From: Microbispora rosea
GTDB taxonomy: Bacteria; Actinomycetota; Actinomycetes; Streptosporangiales; Streptosporangiaceae
Direction: 5' to 3'
Assembly (NCBI RefSeq): GCF_900156315.1
Contig: NZ_FTNI01000009.1
Span: forward strand, 62,001 to 126,000
DNA: 64,000 bases
The notes below the pieces were generated by a model. It saw only the letters and a list, made by a program, of their open reading frames with translations, searched no databases and had not been told where the DNA came from. Shown here in pieces: positions 22,843 through 32,120 of this stretch (positions are counted from its first letter, which is position 1; each line of letters opens with the position of its first letter). A program made the position numbers and the translations under genes.

Positions 22843-25701
22843 ATGGGGCATTTGACCGATGCCGATCGCGGAACTGATGATTGGTCCGATTTCTGCCGAT
22901 CATCGTGGCCCGGTTGGCGCGGTCGCGCCCGCGAGTGGACCATTGTCGCCGGAGTGCTGCAGGAAGCCAGGGTAGGCCGGGGTGCGGTCCTCCTGGTCGA
23001 AGGCCGGTCGGGCGTCGGCAAGAGCCGCATGCTCGGCATCACCACCACCGCCGCGGCAAGGGCGGAGCTGGGAGTCGCGCAGGGCGCGGCGGACGAACTG
23101 ACCCAGCTGATCCCCCTCGCCCCGCTCACCTCGGCGCTCGGGGAATCGAGCTATGCGCTTCCCGTGGCCGCTCAGATGAGCGTCTACAGTCACGCCGATC
23201 AGCGGCTGCTGCTGGTGGAACACCTGCAGGGACAGCTGGAGCAGCGGGTGGCCCGGGAACCGATGCTCCTGGCGTTGGACGACCTGCACTGGGCTGATCC
23301 GATCACCCTGCTGGCGCTGCGGTCGATGACCAGAGACCTCGCCTCCTATCCGCTCGTGTGGATGCTGGCCCGTACGACCGGCAGCGGCGACTGCCCCCGC
23401 CTCAACTGTCTGTTCGACCTGCTGGAACGTGACGGCGCGACCCGGATCACGCTGGGGCCGCTGGACGAGGCAGCGGTGGCCGACGTCGTCACCGACGTCC
23501 TCGGGGCCACACCCGAGCCGGACGTGCTGGCCCTGGCCGGCATCGTCGACGGCAATGCCTTCCTGCTCGTCGATCTCCTGGAGAAGTTCACAAGGGAGGG
23601 CGTCTTCCAGATCGCCGACGGCCGCGCGCGGATGGCGGCGTCCCCGCCACGCACTCAGGCGATCATGCAGGAACGCCTGGAAGGACTGTCGGCACGGACC
23701 AGGTACCTGCTTCAATGCGCCGCGATCCTCGGCCGGTCGTTCTCGGTGAAGGATCTGGCCGAAATGCTCGGCGAATCGACCAGCGCTCTGCTGCCGATGC
23801 TGGAGGAGGCGATGTCGGCGGGCATCGTCGAACCCGCCGGCGGCGAACTGTCCTTCCGGCACGACCTGCTGTGGCAGGCGGTGATCGGGACCATCCCCGA
23901 CTCCGTACGCCGGGCCATGCACCACGATGCGGGAACGATGCTGCTCAAACGTGGCGGGTCGGCGGTTCCCGCCGCCGCGCACCTCATCCACAGTGCCGGT
24001 CGCGGCGATACCTCCGCGCTGCTCGGGCTCGACCGGGCGGCGCGCGAGGTGCTGCGGTCCTCACCGCAGACCGCCGCCGACCTCGCCCTGCGGGCGCTCG
24101 AACTCAGCGACTCCGCCGACCCCGACTGGTTCGGTCGCGCCGCCACAGCCGTCGACGCCCTGACGGTCATCGGACGGCTGGCCGAGGCGGCCGATCTCGC
24201 CCGTTCCGCACTCGGCAGGGCCCCACCCCGCCCCGCTGCTCGCCTGCGATGCGCGCTGGCGCACATCCTGCTTTTGAACGGCCGGCCGGCGGACGCGATA
24301 TCCGAGACCGAAAACCTGCTCGCCCGCGAAGACCTGCCCGAGGACCTTCGCGGCATCGCCGAATGGACGATGTTCTGGGGGCTTACCTGTCTGAACGACT
24401 TCCGGAAAGGACGGCGGCAGGCGGAAGCCGTTCTGGCCGACCGCGAGCAGCACGCCGATGCGGCGGTCGTCGGAGCACTCCTGCTGCTCGCGCAGTTCGC
24501 CATGGTCGACGGGCGGATCGCCGACTCGTTCACGCACCTTTGCGAAGCCCTGCGCATCACCGACCGCGGCACCGCCGAAGCCATCCAGCGCCCGTACACG
24601 CGCCTGATACTGAGCCTCTACTACAGGGCCATGCGTGAGTTCGACGCGGCCGACGTCGCCATCCAGGCCGCCGAGGAGGAGATCAACGACCTCGGGCTGA
24701 CCGTGCTCGCCGCACAACCCGCGCTGTTCCGCTCCGTTCTGCATCTGGGCACCGGCCGACTTGACGACGCGGCCGCCGAGGCCCAGGCCGGGAGCATGAC
24801 CGCCGAAGAACTCGGCACCCACGGGTTCATCCGCGTCGGGCTGTCCATCCTCGCTGTCATCGCCCTGCGGCAGGGCGACATCGACGCCGCGGTCCGGCAC
24901 ATCGAACGCTTCCAGTCCATCCAGGCCGCGCCCGAGATGTTGTACGGATCCGTGTGGGAGAAGTGGGTGATGGCGGCGGTGGCCGAAGCCCAGGGAGATC
25001 CCGGGCGCGCGGTCGACATACTCGACGCCATCTACACCGACGAGGAGAAACGGCGCTGGGCACTCCTCACGACGCCTCTCACGGCCGCCTGGATGACCCG
25101 GCTGGCCCTGGCCGCGGCGAACCGTCCGTATGCGCGGGCCATCCTTGACACGGCCGAGTATCTGGCCCGGAACAACCCGGACTTTCCCGTCTTCGCCGTC
25201 ACGTTCGCCCACGCCCGCGGCCTCTTCTACCAGGACGCCGGTGCGTTGGCCGCCGCCGCCGATCAACCCGAACCGTGGGCACGCGCCTTGGTCGCCGAAG
25301 ACCTCGGTGTCCTGCTGGCCACCGCGTCCGACCCCGACTCCATCGCGAAGGCCGTCGACAGCCTGGATGAGGCGCTCGACGGCTACGGGCGTATCGGTGC
25401 GCTCTGGGACGTGGCGCGGGTGCGAGCCCGGCTGCGGGCGCTTGGTGTGCGCCGTCGCCACTGGAGTCAGGTCGAGCGGCCGGCCTTCGGCTGGGACAGC
25501 CTCACCGACACGGAACGCGCCGTCGCCAGCCTGATCATCAGGGGGATGACCAACCGCCAGATCGCCCAGCGGATGTTCCTGTCGCCGCACACGGTGTCCA
25601 CCCACCTACGCCGGATGTTCAGCAAACTCAACATCGCATCCCGTACCGAGCTGGCCCGCATCGTCGCCGAAATGTGCCCCGAGCTCATCAAGGGTGATTG
25701 A
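22843..25701 (+). CDS. Large LuxR-family regulator with N-terminal AAA/NACHT-like ATPase
   Basis: About 952 aa. P-loop LLVEGRSGVGKSRMLG near the N-terminus and Walker B-like LLALDDLHWADPITLLALR, then a long TPR-like helical region, and a C-terminal LuxR HTH (LTDTERAVASLIIRGMTNRQ, LSPHTVSTHLRRMFSKL). This is the LAL (MalT-type) architecture: an ATP-switched activator of secondary metabolism or catabolism whose target is often adjacent; none is obvious. The start is uncertain. ATG 22843 fits the promoter just upstream, while the usual LVGRxxEW motif before the P-loop appears as GWRGRAREW with its first half readable only in another frame (...RGPVG), hinting at a small insertion near 22914. Confidence 0.85.
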   Translation: MGHLTDADRGTDDWSDFCRSSWPGWRGRAREWTIVAGVLQEARVGRGAVLLVEGRSGVGKSRMLGITTTAAARAELGVAQGAADELTQLIPLAPLTSALGESSYALPVAAQMSVYSHADQRLLLVEHLQGQLEQRVAREPMLLALDDLHWADPITLLALRSMTRDLASYPLVWMLARTTGSGDCPRLNCLFDLLERDGATRITLGPLDEAAVADVVTDVLGATPEPDVLALAGIVDGNAFLLVDLLEKFTREGVFQIADGRARMAASPPRTQAIMQERLEGLSARTRYLLQCAAILGRSFSVKDLAEMLGESTSALLPMLEEAMSAGIVEPAGGELSFRHDLLWQAVIGTIPDSVRRAMHHDAGTMLLKRGGSAVPAAAHLIHSAGRGDTSALLGLDRAAREVLRSSPQTAADLALRALELSDSADPDWFGRAATAVDALTVIGRLAEAADLARSALGRAPPRPAARLRCALAHILLLNGRPADAISETENLLAREDLPEDLRGIAEWTMFWGLTCLNDFRKGRRQAEAVLADREQHADAAVVGALLLLAQFAMVDGRIADSFTHLCEALRITDRGTAEAIQRPYTRLILSLYYRAMREFDAADVAIQAAEEEINDLGLTVLAAQPALFRSVLHLGTGRLDDAAAEAQAGSMTAEELGTHGFIRVGLSILAVIALRQGDIDAAVRHIERFQSIQAAPEMLYGSVWEKWVMAAVAEAQGDPGRAVDILDAIYTDEEKRRWALLTTPLTAAWMTRLALAAANRPYARAILDTAEYLARNNPDFPVFAVTFAHARGLFYQDAGALAAAADQPEPWARALVAEDLGVLLATASDPDSIAKAVDSLDEALDGYGRIGALWDVARVRARLRALGVRRRHWSQVERPAFGWDSLTDTERAVASLIIRGMTNRQIAQRMFLSPHTVSTHLRRMFSKLNIASRTELARIVAEMCPELIKGD

Positions 25702-25847
25702 GCGGGTCTTCCGGTCGGAGCGGGGTTCTGTTCTCGCTTGATCGCGTGGACCGCCCTTCCTCGCGAGGTGGTCCCGGACCGGATTAGCGCGATCGCGGAC
25801 GGGATAAGAGTGAGGCAGGTCACACACCCGGCGCGGGGGGAGAACAG

Positions 25848-26729
25848 ATGCGGTCCACATCGTCAGCGCTGAGCCGGGCGGCCGCCGGCGTGTACGCGGC
25901 CCTCGCCGCTCAGGTCGTGTCTGTGGCCGCTCTCGCCGTGTTCGAGGAGAGCCGGGGCAGGCGGCTGGCCGCGCAGATCGCGGCCTTCGGAGGCGATCCC
26001 GCCTCTCCCGCCGCCCGGACCGTCAGCGGCGCGGCCACGGCGTTCGCCGTGCTGGTTCTGCTGATGATCGGCGCCACCGTGGCGTGCGCCGCCGCCTACC
26101 TGTCGTGGCTGCGGGCGGTGCGCCCGGCCACGCCGCCCGTCGTGCTCGCGGCGGCGTGCCTCGTGCCCGGAGTCAACCTCGTGGTCCCGCCGTTCCTCGC
26201 CGACCTGGCCTGGCGCGAGGGCCCGGCGGGGCGCCCCCGCCGGAGCGGTCCCGCGCGGGGCGAGCCGTACGACGGCAGGGACCGGACGCGGTGGCTGGTC
26301 GTCCTCTCCTGCTGGTGGGTGAGCTGGCTGGCCGCGCTCGGGCTCGTGTTCGCCGGCCCGGCACGGGACGGGCTGACCGGCCTTGGCACACCCCAGGCCG
26401 CCGCGGTCGCCGTCGCGGCGCTCCTGTGCGCGTCGGCCGTCCACGAGATCACCGCCCGGCACACGGGCACGGGCGGGAACCGGGCGGCACGGCCCGCCGT
26501 GCGGCCGCAGGTCCGCCTCGGCCACGGAGAACGGCCGTCCGGCATGCCGGCGGCACCCGCGGGAGGCCGGGCGGGCGCCGTGCCCACGGACGGCGGCGAG
26601 GAGGATCACCGGCCGGGCGGCGGGCCCGAGCTGCCGGAGCTGGCGTGCCAGAGCCGCCGCTGGGGCGCGGACGGCTGGCCGAGGAACCGCCCCTCGCGTA
26701 CGGCCGGCGGGGCTCCGTTGTCGGAGTAG
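25848..26729 (+). CDS. DUF4328-like multi-pass membrane protein
   Basis: 293 aa. Four hydrophobic segments: residues about 15-35, 65-90, 100-120 and 150-175, plus one near 190. The conserved feel of LSWLRAVRPATPPVV, PGVNLVVPPFLADLAWREG and RWLVVLSCWWVSWLAALGL resembles DUF4328 (arginine/tryptophan rich loops between helices). The last 80 residues are hydrophilic and disordered. GGGGGGAGAACAG precedes ATG 25848. The final 124 bp overlap the convergent polymerase gene, so the true functional end may be earlier in evolution. No function is known for the family. Confidence 0.68.
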   Translation: MRSTSSALSRAAAGVYAALAAQVVSVAALAVFEESRGRRLAAQIAAFGGDPASPAARTVSGAATAFAVLVLLMIGATVACAAAYLSWLRAVRPATPPVVLAAACLVPGVNLVVPPFLADLAWREGPAGRPRRSGPARGEPYDGRDRTRWLVVLSCWWVSWLAALGLVFAGPARDGLTGLGTPQAAAVAVAALLCASAVHEITARHTGTGGNRAARPAVRPQVRLGHGERPSGMPAAPAGGRAGAVPTDGGEEDHRPGGGPELPELACQSRRWGADGWPRNRPSRTAGGAPLSE

Positions 26730-29700
26730 GGCGACACCCGGAAGCCGTTGCCGTACTCGATGGGCCGTCCGCCCACCCCTGCGCCGGGCACGGGCACCTC
26801 GCTGATCAGGGCGCGTACGGCGTCGAGCCCCTGGGTGCGCCACACCCGGTCGAGGTCGGCGAGGTTCCAGCAGTGGACGGCGCGCAGCGAGACCGCCCGG
26901 CCCCCGGTGCGGCGCACCACCCCCCTGGCCATGAGCAGCCACGACCCGAACACGGTCGCGGCCGTGTGCGCCTGCACCGACTCGAAGAACGTCAGGTCGA
27001 TCGGGCCGGTGGAGTCGTCCAGAGTGGTGAAGATGACCCGCTGCCCCGACCGCACGGCGGGCGTCTGAGTGGCGACCTTCACCCCCGCGACCAGGATCTC
27101 CGCGCCGTTGCGCTGCCGGAGCAGATCCCTGGCCCGCGTCACGCCGATCGCGTCGAGCAGGTCGCGGTAGAAGTCCATGACGTGGTGGCTCACGTCCATG
27201 CCGAGGATCTCCAGCTCGGCCTCGACGGCCTCGGCCTCGGTCATCTCCGGCAGTTCTCCGGGCATGACGTGTTCGGTGAATCCCATCGGGAGCTGCCCCT
27301 CCGCGCCCGCGGGAGAGCCGCGGTCGAGCGCGCCGACCTGGGCGATCAGGTCGCGCCTGGTCAGCCGTCCCGGCCGCCAGCGCGGCTCCCCCGGCCGCAG
27401 GCCGTGCAGCGCGTCGAACCCGCCGACCTCCACGATCCGCTCGGCGACCGGCCGTGAGGGCCGGGCCCGCTCCCAGAAGTCGGCCAGCGAGGTGTAGGGA
27501 CGGCCCGCGACCATGCGGTCCACCTCGGCCCCGCTCACCCCCCGGACGGCCGAGAACGGCACCCGCAGGCCGTATCCGCGGCCGAACTCCCCGGGACCGC
27601 CCTCCGCCGGGCCCGTACGCTCGACCAGCCAGGTCTTCCCCGACCGGTTGACGTCGAGAGGCAGGACGTCCACCCCGCACTGGCGGGCCTCGTCGAGGAT
27701 GACCCGGCTCGGGTACATGCCGGGGTCGTGAGTGAGCACGCCCGCGAGGAACGCGGCCGTGTGGTGCCGTTTCAGCCAGGCCGACTGGTAGGTGGGCAGC
27801 GCGAAGGCCGCCGCGTGCGCCTTGCAGAACCCGAACCCGCCGAACGCGTCGAGCACCTTCCACGCCCGCTCGACGACGTCGTGGGCGTAGCCGTTCTCCC
27901 TCGCGAGCGGCACGAACCAGGCGCGTACGGCCTCGCGGCCCTCCGGCGTCCCGAGCGCGCGGCGGGCCCGGTCGGCCTCCGACAGCCCCGACCCGGTCAT
28001 GACGTCGATGACCTTCATGACCTGCTCGTGGAAGACGACCACCCCGTTGGTCTCCCTGAGCGCGTCGCGCAGCGACTCGTGCGGGTAGCGCGCCTCGCGG
28101 AAGCCGTGCCGGGTCTCCAGGTAGGGGGTGACCATGTCGGAGTTGACCGGTCCCGGGCGGAACAGCGAGATGTCCACGATCAGGTCGTGCATCGTGCGCG
28201 GCTCCAGCTTCGCGACCAGTTCGCGCTGCCCCGGCGACTCGATCTGGAAGCAGCCGATCGTGCGGCTGCGGCGGATCATGTCGTAGGTCTCCCGGTCGTC
28301 GCGCGGGACGGCGTCCAGGTCGATCTTCCGGTTCTCGACCCGTTCGACCTCCTGGAGGGCGTAGGCGAGCGCCGACTGCATGCGCACGCCGAGCACGTCG
28401 AGCTTGAGCAGGCCCGCCTCCTCGACGTCGTCCTTGTCGAACTGCGACATCGGGAACTCCAGCAGGCTGCGCTCGACCGGCGTGCGGTCGCGCAGCGTGG
28501 AGTTGCCGATCAGCACGCCGCAGGGATGCAGCGCGATGTGCCGGGGCAGCCCGTCGAGCCGCTCGGCCAGGCGGAACACGGTCTCCAGCGACCGGTCGTT
28601 CAGCCCGCTGTCGCGCAGCTCCGGCAGGTCGGACAGCGCGGCCCTGATCTGCCTGGCCCGCACCTGCGGGAACGCCTTGGCGATGACGTCGATCTCGTGC
28701 GGCGGCAGGCCCATCGCGGCGCCGACGTCCCTGATCGCGCTGCGGGCGCGGTAGGTCTCCATCATCGACACGCAGGCCACCCGGTCCTCGCCGTACCGGT
28801 CGAGGATCGCGCGGTAGCAGTCGAGGCGGCGGGCCGACTCCACGTCGATGTCGATGTCGGGCAGGCCCTTGCGGCCCTCCGACAGGAAGCGCTCCATCAG
28901 CAGGCCGTGTTCGATCGGGTTCACCTCGCCGATGCCGATCAGGTAGTTGACCAGGCTGCCCGCCCCCGAACCGCGGATCGCGCACCGCACGCCCATCGCC
29001 CGGATCATGTCCGTGATGCCGGCGACGGACGTGAAGTAGCCCGACAGCCGCTTCTTCTCGATGACGTGGAGCTCGGCGGCGAGCCGGTCGCGGGCCTCGG
29101 CCGAGCGCTCCAGGCCCCGCCGGGCCAGCCCCTCCTCGCAGCGGCGCCGCAGCAGGGGCACCGGATCCTCGCCGACCTCCGGCAGGTGGAGCCGGGGCCG
29201 TTCGGGGTCGAGCAGGGGTGCGATCTCGACGGGGTCGAGCACGCACCGGCCGGCCACACGGCGCGTCTCGGCCAGCAGCCGCTCGGCCCGGCCGGTGTCG
29301 CCGCCGCAGATCCGCGCGGCCACCCGCGCCATCTCGGCGCCGTCCTTCAGATACGCGTGGGCCGTGGGGTCGTCGAGGTGCCGCCCGTCGAGGGGCACCA
29401 GCTTGCGCGCCGCGTCGAGCACGTTGCCCACCTGGTGGTCGGCGGCGTCCAGGTAGCGGACCGCGTTGGTCAGCACGACCGGCACGCCCATCGAGTCGGC
29501 CAGCCCGATCATGCGGGCGGCGGTGTTCGCGTCGCGATAGCCGTACAGGTCGGACACCTCCACGACCAGGTCGGGGACCACCGCGCGCCAGGCGGCCAGC
29601 AGGGCCCTGGCCTGGTCGTCGCGCCGCTCGGCCACCGCGCGGCCGACGCCGGAGCGGGGCCCGAGCAGCACGGTCAGCCGCGGCCCGCCGTCCGGGCCGG

Positions 29701-30184
29701 TCGCGTGCTCGGCCACCATCCCCGGCGTGACGTACGGCGCGCCGCGCTCCCCCGCCTGGTGGGCGGCCGTGACCAGGCGGCACAGCGAGGCCCAGCCGTC
29801 CGAGTGCGCGAGCACGACGACCCGCGCCGGATCGGCCGCCGTCCCCCGGCCGTGCCCGTGTCCGCTGTGGCGGCCCCGCGGCGTGCGGCCGGACGGCAGG
29901 CCGCCGCCGAACAGGTCGTCCGGTGTGGAAGAACCCGGCCCGGAAGAACCCGGCGTGGCAGAGGCGCCGTCGAGGGCGAGATCGACCCCGACGACCGGGC
30001 GGACGCCCTGCTCGTGGCAGGCGATGACGTGCTTGACCGCGCCGTAGAGGCCGTCGCGGTCGGTCAGCGCCAGCGTGTCCATGCCGTGCTCGGCGGCCCG
30101 CCGGACGAGGGCGGCCGGGAACGCGGTGCCGTACCGCAGCGAGAAGGCGGACGCCACGTGCAGGTGGGCGAAGGCGTGCGTCAT
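26606..30184 (-). CDS. dnaE2: Error-prone DNA polymerase III alpha subunit (DnaE2/ImuC type)
   Basis: 1192 aa, C-family polymerase. PHP domain at the N-terminus (FAHLHVASAFSLRYG; only part of the metal-binding His set is kept), catalytic palm with SGAGSLVNYLIGIGEVNPIE and the aspartates in GLPDIDIDVESARR near residue 441, LSLFRPGPV-like ISLFRPGPVNSDMVTPYL, GVVVFHEQVMKVIDVMTG, helix-hairpin region QSAWLKRHHTAAFLAGVL, and a C-terminal OB fold (RVIFTTLDDSTGPIDLTFFE). No proofreading exonuclease or beta-tail motif of replicative DnaE1 was recognised. A likely SOS box and a DUF6504 gene upstream indicate translesion synthesis. The ImuB/DinP-type Y-family partner normally beside it is absent in the window. 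Confidence 0.88.
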   Translation of the reverse strand: MTHAFAHLHVASAFSLRYGTAFPAALVRRAAEHGMDTLALTDRDGLYGAVKHVIACHEQGVRPVVGVDLALDGASATPGSSGPGSSTPDDLFGGGLPSGRTPRGRHSGHGHGRGTAADPARVVVLAHSDGWASLCRLVTAAHQAGERGAPYVTPGMVAEHATGPDGGPRLTVLLGPRSGVGRAVAERRDDQARALLAAWRAVVPDLVVEVSDLYGYRDANTAARMIGLADSMGVPVVLTNAVRYLDAADHQVGNVLDAARKLVPLDGRHLDDPTAHAYLKDGAEMARVAARICGGDTGRAERLLAETRRVAGRCVLDPVEIAPLLDPERPRLHLPEVGEDPVPLLRRRCEEGLARRGLERSAEARDRLAAELHVIEKKRLSGYFTSVAGITDMIRAMGVRCAIRGSGAGSLVNYLIGIGEVNPIEHGLLMERFLSEGRKGLPDIDIDVESARRLDCYRAILDRYGEDRVACVSMMETYRARSAIRDVGAAMGLPPHEIDVIAKAFPQVRARQIRAALSDLPELRDSGLNDRSLETVFRLAERLDGLPRHIALHPCGVLIGNSTLRDRTPVERSLLEFPMSQFDKDDVEEAGLLKLDVLGVRMQSALAYALQEVERVENRKIDLDAVPRDDRETYDMIRRSRTIGCFQIESPGQRELVAKLEPRTMHDLIVDISLFRPGPVNSDMVTPYLETRHGFREARYPHESLRDALRETNGVVVFHEQVMKVIDVMTGSGLSEADRARRALGTPEGREAVRAWFVPLARENGYAHDVVERAWKVLDAFGGFGFCKAHAAAFALPTYQSAWLKRHHTAAFLAGVLTHDPGMYPSRVILDEARQCGVDVLPLDVNRSGKTWLVERTGPAEGGPGEFGRGYGLRVPFSAVRGVSGAEVDRMVAGRPYTSLADFWERARPSRPVAERIVEVGGFDALHGLRPGEPRWRPGRLTRRDLIAQVGALDRGSPAGAEGQLPMGFTEHVMPGELPEMTEAEAVEAELEILGMDVSHHVMDFYRDLLDAIGVTRARDLLRQRNGAEILVAGVKVATQTPAVRSGQRVIFTTLDDSTGPIDLTFFESVQAHTAATVFGSWLLMARGVVRRTGGRAVSLRAVHCWNLADLDRVWRTQGLDAVRALISEVPVPGAGVGGRPIEYGNGFRVSPYSDNGAPPAVREGRFLGQPSAPQRRLWHASSGSSGPPPGR

Positions 30185-30275
30185 AGGCGCACCCCCGTCC
30201 GTCCCCCGGCCCGTCCGGCGTTCCGTCCTCCAGCGGCCCGTCCCCCGGTCGTCGTGGGTGGCTGGAGCGTTCCCA

Positions 30276-30542
30276 TCAGTCCCAGGCCCTCAGCAGGAGC
30301 CAGCCGCCACTGGCGGTGTCGAAGCGCAGTTCATAGGTCCCGACCTCCTTGCCGGCCGCGGCCCCCACTCGCCAGAAGCGCCGCTCGCCGGGATCGGCGT
30401 CCGAGGTCTTCCACCATTCCCTGGCGACCACCCAGTGGTCCTGGATCTCGCGGACGGTGTAGAGCCGGTCACGCCAGACGAACTGAGCAGGGTGTCCGTC
30501 CCGGACCCACACCTCGATCGGATCGCCGTAAAGTCTGCTCAA
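30276..30542 (-). CDS. DUF6504 protein of the DnaE2 mutasome neighbourhood
   Basis: 88 aa from TTG 30540-30542, which has GAAGGAG five bases upstream; an in-frame GTG at 30572 would add ten residues but has no such site. Small beta-rich protein: LYGDPIEVWVRDGHPAQFVW, RLYTVREIQDHWVVAREWW, RRFWRVGA, YELRFDTASGGWLLLRAWD. Genes of this family sit next to actinobacterial dnaE2 and imuB/dinP genes and are presumed to take part in mutagenic repair; their molecular role is unknown. It is 91 bp upstream of dnaE2 on the same strand and 75 bp downstream of an SOS box. Confidence 0.85.
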   Translation of the reverse strand: MSRLYGDPIEVWVRDGHPAQFVWRDRLYTVREIQDHWVVAREWWKTSDADPGERRFWRVGAAAGKEVGTYELRFDTASGGWLLLRAWD

Positions 30543-30616
30543 GACTCCTTCTCCCTGTGGCTTCGTGGCCACCCGGGGGAAGACGGGCGGATGATTCGGG
30601 CAGAATCGCCGCTACT

Positions 30617-30632
30617 TCGAACATACGTTCCC
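30617..30632 (-). promoter_or_regulatory. LexA/SOS box TCGAAC-N4-GTTC
   Basis: TCGAACATACGTTCCC matches the Gram-positive/actinobacterial LexA consensus TCGAACNNNNGTTCGA at 10 of 12 defined positions. It lies 75 bp upstream of the DUF6504 TTG start, reading into DUF6504-dnaE2, and explains DNA-damage control of this unit. Confidence 0.75.
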
Positions 30633-30703
30633 AGGACGGTGAACGCAAGTCGGCGCGGTCCGTTCCCGGGTGCGAAATCCCAGGAAGCGCGCCCGCCCGC
30701 GGA

Positions 30704-31948
30704 TCACTCGCCGAGCCAGATCCCGCCGCCCCGATAGGGCGGCTCCTCTCGTTCGGTGTCGTCCACCACCGCCGCCCAGACGCGCGCCGTCCCCGGCTCG
30801 CCGGCGACGGCCGCCACCCGGGTGTGCCCGAGCGGACCCGCCGGAAACGTCCCGTACGTCCACTTTCCGCCAGACAGGTGGCCAATCGACGTGTTCCACT
30901 CGTTCTTCGCGTAGAACAGCCAGAAGCCGCCCTTGCCGTCCGCCTCCAGCCGCAGCTGAGGATCGAGCTCGGGTTCGGACGGCAGGCTGTAGCTCCACCG
31001 TCCGTTCTCCCGCCGCAGAAACAGCGTGCTGCCGCAGTAGGTCACGTCCTCCTCCTCGGTGCCGCAGACCCACGCGACCCAGCCGACGGCCGCCACCCTG
31101 CCCGACCCGTCCACCGCGACGTCCACGAGCTCGGAGAGCTGGCCGCGGTGCAGCGCGGGGACCGCGGGGAGCGGGACCGTGCTCCAGGACCAGCCGTTCC
31201 AGCGGGCGACGGCGGCCCGGCCGCGGCTGGAACCGGCAACCCAGACCTCGCCGCCGGGGAGGCCGTCCAGACCCTTGGCCACCAGCGGCGGCCGGGCCGT
31301 TCGCCAGGCCGCGCCGTCCCAGTGCCGCAGCTCCGCCCGGGACGCCCAGGCACCCTCGGCTCCCCCTGCCCCGTCCAGGAAGTTCGCGTTCAGGATCGCC
31401 CAGACGTCGCCGGAGGCCGCCGCGTGCACCCGCTGCGGCTCCGCACCCGGACCGGGCGCCGCGGTCCACCTCCGACCGTTCCAGCGCGCGGCGGCGTTCT
31501 CGCCGAACAGCCACACGTCGCGGTCGGAGGAGGCGGCCACGGCGCGCGGCTCGGTCAGCGGCGGGGCCGGAACCTCGCGCCACCGCCCGCCGTCCCCGCG
31601 CAGCACCAGCGGCGCCTTCGTCTCGGGCCCGCACGGCTCCGGCACGCGCGCGCCGGCCGCCCACACGGTCCCCTCGCGGGTCACGGCCAGGCCCCGGACG
31701 CGGTCACGGTAGTCGTAGTAGGCGACGCGCCATGCGCCCGCCCGCCCGCCCTCCTCGTCCGGCTCCGGCGTGGGCGAGCCGGTCAGGCAGGAGGGCGACG
31801 GCCGCTCCCGCGCGGCGGCCGTGGCGTTCGCGGTGTCGGTCTCGTTCCAGGTCTCGAGATCGCGGGGGGTGGTCGACGCGCACGCCGCCGGCAGAGCCAT
31901 CGCGGCCAGCGCCGCCGTCACACCCAGAATCCGCGTCCGCATATGCAT
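30704..31948 (-). CDS. Beta-propeller lipoprotein
   Basis: 414 aa from ATG 31946-31948. Signal peptide RTRILGVTAALAAMALPAAC with lipobox LPAAC; the cysteine at about residue 20 would be lipid-modified and the protein anchored outside the membrane. The rest is a repeat of short segments of the form DVWxxGxxxxxARWNGxxW (WLFGENAAARWNGRRW, VWVAGSSRGRAAVARWNGWSW, VWAILNANF), the pattern of a seven-bladed propeller of the galactose oxidase/Kelch-like type found in actinobacterial surface proteins. No catalytic residues seen. Ligand unknown. An upstream frame extends to 31993 but would destroy the signal peptide. Confidence 0.78.
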   Translation of the reverse strand: MHMRTRILGVTAALAAMALPAACASTTPRDLETWNETDTANATAAARERPSPSCLTGSPTPEPDEEGGRAGAWRVAYYDYRDRVRGLAVTREGTVWAAGARVPEPCGPETKAPLVLRGDGGRWREVPAPPLTEPRAVAASSDRDVWLFGENAAARWNGRRWTAAPGPGAEPQRVHAAASGDVWAILNANFLDGAGGAEGAWASRAELRHWDGAAWRTARPPLVAKGLDGLPGGEVWVAGSSRGRAAVARWNGWSWSTVPLPAVPALHRGQLSELVDVAVDGSGRVAAVGWVAWVCGTEEEDVTYCGSTLFLRRENGRWSYSLPSEPELDPQLRLEADGKGGFWLFYAKNEWNTSIGHLSGGKWTYGTFPAGPLGHTRVAAVAGEPGTARVWAAVVDDTEREEPPYRGGGIWLGE

Positions 31949-32120
31949 AGGACGCGGCGGCTCCGCGTCCGGTTCTGCCGGAACAGGAGGCACCTGTCCG
32001 GCGCGCGGGACAGCAGAGTGCCGACGGTATCGGCGTGCCCGGCGCGGGCGCCGGGACCGAGCACGGCCCGCCCGCGCCGTGCCGCGGGTGCGGCGGGCGG
32101 GCCGGGACCGGCTCCGTGAC

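Noticed and set aside
27728..32119. Uninterrupted plus-strand frame of 1463 codons opposite dnaE2
   Set aside because: It is the mirror of the polymerase gene in high-G+C DNA; composition is Arg/Gly/His heavy, no domain, and it crosses several genes.
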